Positions 6,208 to 7,760 of a stretch of 7,760 bases of DNA are shown here, piece by piece. The first letter of the stretch is position 1; every line of letters starts with the position of its first letter. The translations under genes were made by a program, and so were the position numbers. The stretch is from a bacterium (GTDB taxonomy: Bacteria; Electryoneota; Electryoneia; Electryoneales; Electryoneaceae), in the NCBI GenBank assembly GCA_014729955.1, contig WJJA01000462.1:1-7760 (forward strand), read 5' to 3'. The notes below the pieces were generated by a model. That model had not been told where the DNA came from. It did no database searches and was given only the letters and a program-made list of their open reading frames with translations.

Positions 6208-6226
6208 TGATATTATAACAATATCA
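6208..6226. promoter_or_regulatory. AT-rich 19-bp palindrome, possible operator
   Basis: TGATATT (6208-6214) and AATATCA (6220-6226) are perfect inverted repeats around ATAAC. The site stands out as AT-rich in GC-rich surroundings and shares the octamer ACAATATC with the palindrome at 1957-1971. It does not match the FNR/CRP consensus. It may bind a dimeric regulator or mark a promoter for a transcript running toward 6416. Only the symmetry is observed. Confidence 0.3.
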
Positions 6227-6333
6227 TCCGAGGGATTCGCTTTTGGAATTCCGCGATTGGCACACCCGTTGCACTTTCATGGACAGAACGGTTTCCTTGC
6301 ACGGTGCAGCGACCGCGTAGGCCTTACATGCTT

Positions 6334-6388
6334 TGTCGCGTCCATTTGCACGGCTTCCCATGACGATCTTCCCGGGACGCGACATTTT
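6334..6388 (+). other. Long-loop inverted repeat followed by TTTT
   Basis: TGTCGCGTCC (6334-6343) is exactly complementary to GGACGCGACA (6375-6384), with a 31-nt loop, followed immediately by TTTT (6385-6388). In RNA this would be a stable GC-rich 10-bp stem. It may be the terminator of a short transcript or part of a leader structure ahead of the rlmN-like gene. It lies immediately before the second, T-rich hairpin. Confidence 0.4.
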
Positions 6389-6392
6389 CATG

Positions 6393-6416
6393 CAGGGCCT
6401 TGCGGTCTGTTTTTTT
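6393..6416 (+). terminator. Candidate intrinsic terminator with seven-T run
   Basis: The segment 6393-6409 can fold as CAGG(G)CC against GGTCTG around a TTGC loop, with one bulge and one G-U pair. It is followed by seven T residues (6410-6416). The stem is modest but the T-run is good. It could end a small RNA, the upstream gene's transcript, or act as an attenuator about 90 nt before the rlmN-like start. Confidence 0.45.
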
Positions 6417-6504
6417 AACGGCCCCGGACCTTCGCAACCCTCTTCGTGCCGACATCGTCCGCACTTCCCTTGTCGCTCACCCTATACACATGTACTTTTT
6501 CGAG

Positions 6505-7557
6505 ATGGAAACGAACACGAAAACCAATTTGCTGACCCTCGACCGCCAAGGCCTGGAAGACTACCTGGAGTCGCTGGGGGAGAAACGCTTCCACGGCCGT
6601 CAGATCCACGCCTGGATTCATCGGCGCCATGTAACCGAATTCGAGCAGATGACCGACCTCTCGAAATCCCTCCGCGCGACACTGCAAGAGCATGCCGACA
6701 TCCCCGTGCCGAGGGTGGTCGAGGTTGCCTCCGGAGACGGTCCCGAAGGCGCGACGAAATACCTGTTCGAATTGGCGGACGGCAACCGTGTGGAAACGGT
6801 GCTGATTCCCTCGGACGACCGCATGACCCTATGTGTCTCCAGCCAGGTCGGGTGCGCGTTCGGCTGCAAGTTCTGTGCAACCGCGATGCTGGGCCTGTCA
6901 CGCAATATGACGGCGGATGAAATCCTCGGCACCTACCTCGCGGTGGCAGGTGGTATCGAAGGGCGTATCTCGAATGTGGTCTTCATGGGGATGGGCGAAC
7001 CGCTCGCAAACACCGGGGAAGTGCTGAAAACATGGAACATGCTGACCGATCCGGACGGCATCGGTCTGAGCAAACGCAAGGTGACCATTTCCACTGTGGG
7101 TATTCCCTCACGGATTCGTGAACTGGCCGACATCCCCAACCCGCCGAAGCTGGTCTTTTCGATCGGATCACCGTATGACGAGGTACGTCGGCGTCTGCTG
7201 CCGGTTGCCGGCCGGTTCTCGCTAGAAGAAAACCGTCAGGCGTTGAAGCAGTATGCGGACAACACGCGTCACCGGATCACCATCGCTCTTCTGATTGCAG
7301 AAGGCATGAACGACTCGCCGGCCGACGCGCGCGCGTTGCACAAGTGGATCGGCGACCTGCCGACCAAGATCAACCTGCTTCGGTACAACGAAGCGACGGG
7401 GGATTTCAAACGGCCGTCGGAAGATGCCGTGGAAGCGGTGGCGGCGGAGCTGGTGCGTTTGGGTCGGACGGTGGTGCTGCGGACCAGCCGGGGTCGCGAT
7501 GTGGCGGCGGCGTGCGGGCAGCTGGCAGCGCGGCAGCTGAAAGGGACGGAGCAGTAG
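6505..7557 (+). CDS. rlmN: RlmN/Cfr-family radical SAM RNA methyltransferase (divergent RlmN-like)
   Basis: From ATG 6505 this is 350 residues, slightly shorter than E. coli RlmN (384). RlmN methylates C2 of A2503 in 23S rRNA (and A37 of some tRNAs) through a methylcysteine intermediate. The N-terminal RlmN accessory domain (about 10-65; LDRQGLEDYLESLG, MTDLSKSLR) is present. The radical SAM cluster is CAFGCKFC (Cys117, 121, 124). Cys110 in TLCVSSQVGC and Cys337 in AACGQL match the two catalytic cysteines Cys118 and Cys355 of E. coli RlmN. VETVLIP and GMGEP are present. Odd: the usual SLHA segment is SIGS (219-222), the VTIEYVML region is ITIALLIA, and NLIPWNP is NLLRYNE. This suggests a distinct RlmN-like clade, so the exact RNA target is less certain than the family. 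Start: ATG 6490, in frame, would add five residues; neither start has a clear ribosome-binding site. It is probably transcribed alone. Confidence 0.88.
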   Translation: METNTKTNLLTLDRQGLEDYLESLGEKRFHGRQIHAWIHRRHVTEFEQMTDLSKSLRATLQEHADIPVPRVVEVASGDGPEGATKYLFELADGNRVETVLIPSDDRMTLCVSSQVGCAFGCKFCATAMLGLSRNMTADEILGTYLAVAGGIEGRISNVVFMGMGEPLANTGEVLKTWNMLTDPDGIGLSKRKVTISTVGIPSRIRELADIPNPPKLVFSIGSPYDEVRRRLLPVAGRFSLEENRQALKQYADNTRHRITIALLIAEGMNDSPADARALHKWIGDLPTKINLLRYNEATGDFKRPSEDAVEAVAAELVRLGRTVVLRTSRGRDVAAACGQLAARQLKGTEQ

Positions 7558-7611
7558 CTCAACCTCTGCTCATATTCGAGCATCCGAGTAGGAGCATATA
7601 CGTGCAGATAC

Positions 7612-7760
7612 CTATGCAGACTTATCATCCTCCGCGAGCCAGTGCTTCACCACCGCCACGTCCAACCGCACAATCACCGTATCCATGATCTCCATCCCCC
7701 GCACCCCGGCAAATCCGTATCGGCGACGCGCCGACCAGCGATAGAGATACCCGCTCACCA
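7612..7760 (-). CDS. Unidentified protein, C-terminal fragment on the minus strand
   Basis: Read on the minus strand, an open frame enters from the right edge and ends at a TAG whose complement is 7612-7614. The 48 visible residues begin VSGYLYRWSARRRYG and end VVKHWLAEDDKSA. The residue mix is natural for a protein, with GC-rich third positions, while the other frames give low-complexity glycine-rich or interrupted translations. I do not recognise the family. It would be convergent with the rlmN-like gene, 54 nt from its stop, with no clear bidirectional terminator between; only a weak TGCTC/GAGCA hairpin lies at 7567-7582. With so little visible, even its coding status is moderate. Confidence 0.45.
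   Translation of the reverse strand, partial: VSGYLYRWSARRRYGFAGVRGMEIMDTVIVRLDVAVVKHWLAEDDKSA

Larger units (their letters stand above)
6055..6504. other. Intergenic region with multiple hairpins, probably non-coding
   Basis: I find no credible protein gene in these 450 bases; open frames here have cysteine- and histidine-rich, low-similarity translations and no ribosome-binding sites. It is rich in symmetry. There are hairpins at 6057-6073 and 6081-6095, GTGCA/TGCAC at 6142-6156, an AT-rich palindrome at 6208-6226, a 10-bp inverted repeat at 6334-6384, and a hairpin with a seven-T run at 6393-6416. The hexamer TTGCAC occurs four times (6151, 6269, 6297, 6346). The stretch likely carries the end of the upstream transcript, a promoter, and possibly a small RNA or a leader of the rlmN-like gene. 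Confidence 0.55.

Noticed and set aside
6062..6418. Plus-strand open frame of 118 codons before rlmN
   Set aside because: It has no ribosome-binding site, a biased Cys/His/Ser-rich translation, and it spans the hairpins and ends in the T-run; it is more likely non-coding.
1..7760. Search for tRNA, rRNA, CRISPR arrays, insertion sequences and defence genes
   Set aside because: No TPsiC-like GGTTCGA context with a cloverleaf, no regularly spaced direct repeats, no transposase motif and no defence-system domain was seen in any frame.

Overview
The window looks like chromosomal DNA from a moderately GC-rich, free-living bacterium, probably in or near the Fibrobacteres-Chlorobi-Bacteroidetes (FCB) superphylum or one of its candidate phyla. 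The main reason is the first gene. It is a subtilisin-type protease ending in a type A (Por/FlgD-like) sorting domain with the PNPFNG and SGVYY hallmarks of type IX secretion cargo. No transposase, integrase, phage gene, tRNA, rRNA or CRISPR array is visible, so most of the window reads as an ordinary chromosomal segment.

Layout from left to right. At 2-661 is the 3' end of the secreted S8 protease. At 678-1688 is an isopenicillin-N-synthase-like 2-oxoglutarate/Fe(II) oxygenase with all catalytic residues; it follows after 16 nt and is probably cotranscribed. At 1689-2091 is a non-coding stretch with several inverted repeats and an AT-rich, promoter-like patch. At 2092-2679 is a four-helix membrane protein of unknown function. 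At 2853-4175 and 4194-4697 are the large and small subunits of an aconitase-superfamily hydro-lyase of the isopropylmalate dehydratase/homoaconitase type. A clear hairpin terminator follows at 4739-4769. At 4840-6054 is a full-length homologue of homocitrate synthase/isopropylmalate synthase (NifV/LeuA type). At 6055-6489 is a structured, apparently non-coding region. At 6505-7557 is an RlmN-family radical-SAM methyltransferase. At 7612-7760 is the probable C-terminal end of an unidentified minus-strand gene, convergent with rlmN.

The most interesting part is the block at 2853-6054. A synthase of the DRE-TIM family and a LeuCD-type dehydratase are the first two steps of 2-oxoacid chain elongation (leucine, alpha-aminoadipate lysine, citramalate and homocitrate pathways). 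Here the synthase homologue keeps the family fold signatures along its whole length, but the DxTLR[DE]G motif reads DATLTAG, the HxH metal pair reads QSA, and the Asn of the GERAGN motif is Trp. It therefore looks like an intact gene for a pseudoenzyme or for a protein with new chemistry. The partner dehydratase also has unusual residues: GTCNNAR at the first cluster cysteine, and KYTYT in the small-subunit specificity loop. The substrate of this module cannot be stated from sequence, so leuC/leuD are assigned at family level only. The RlmN homologue also departs from textbook RlmN, with SIGS in place of SLHA, and may belong to a divergent clade.
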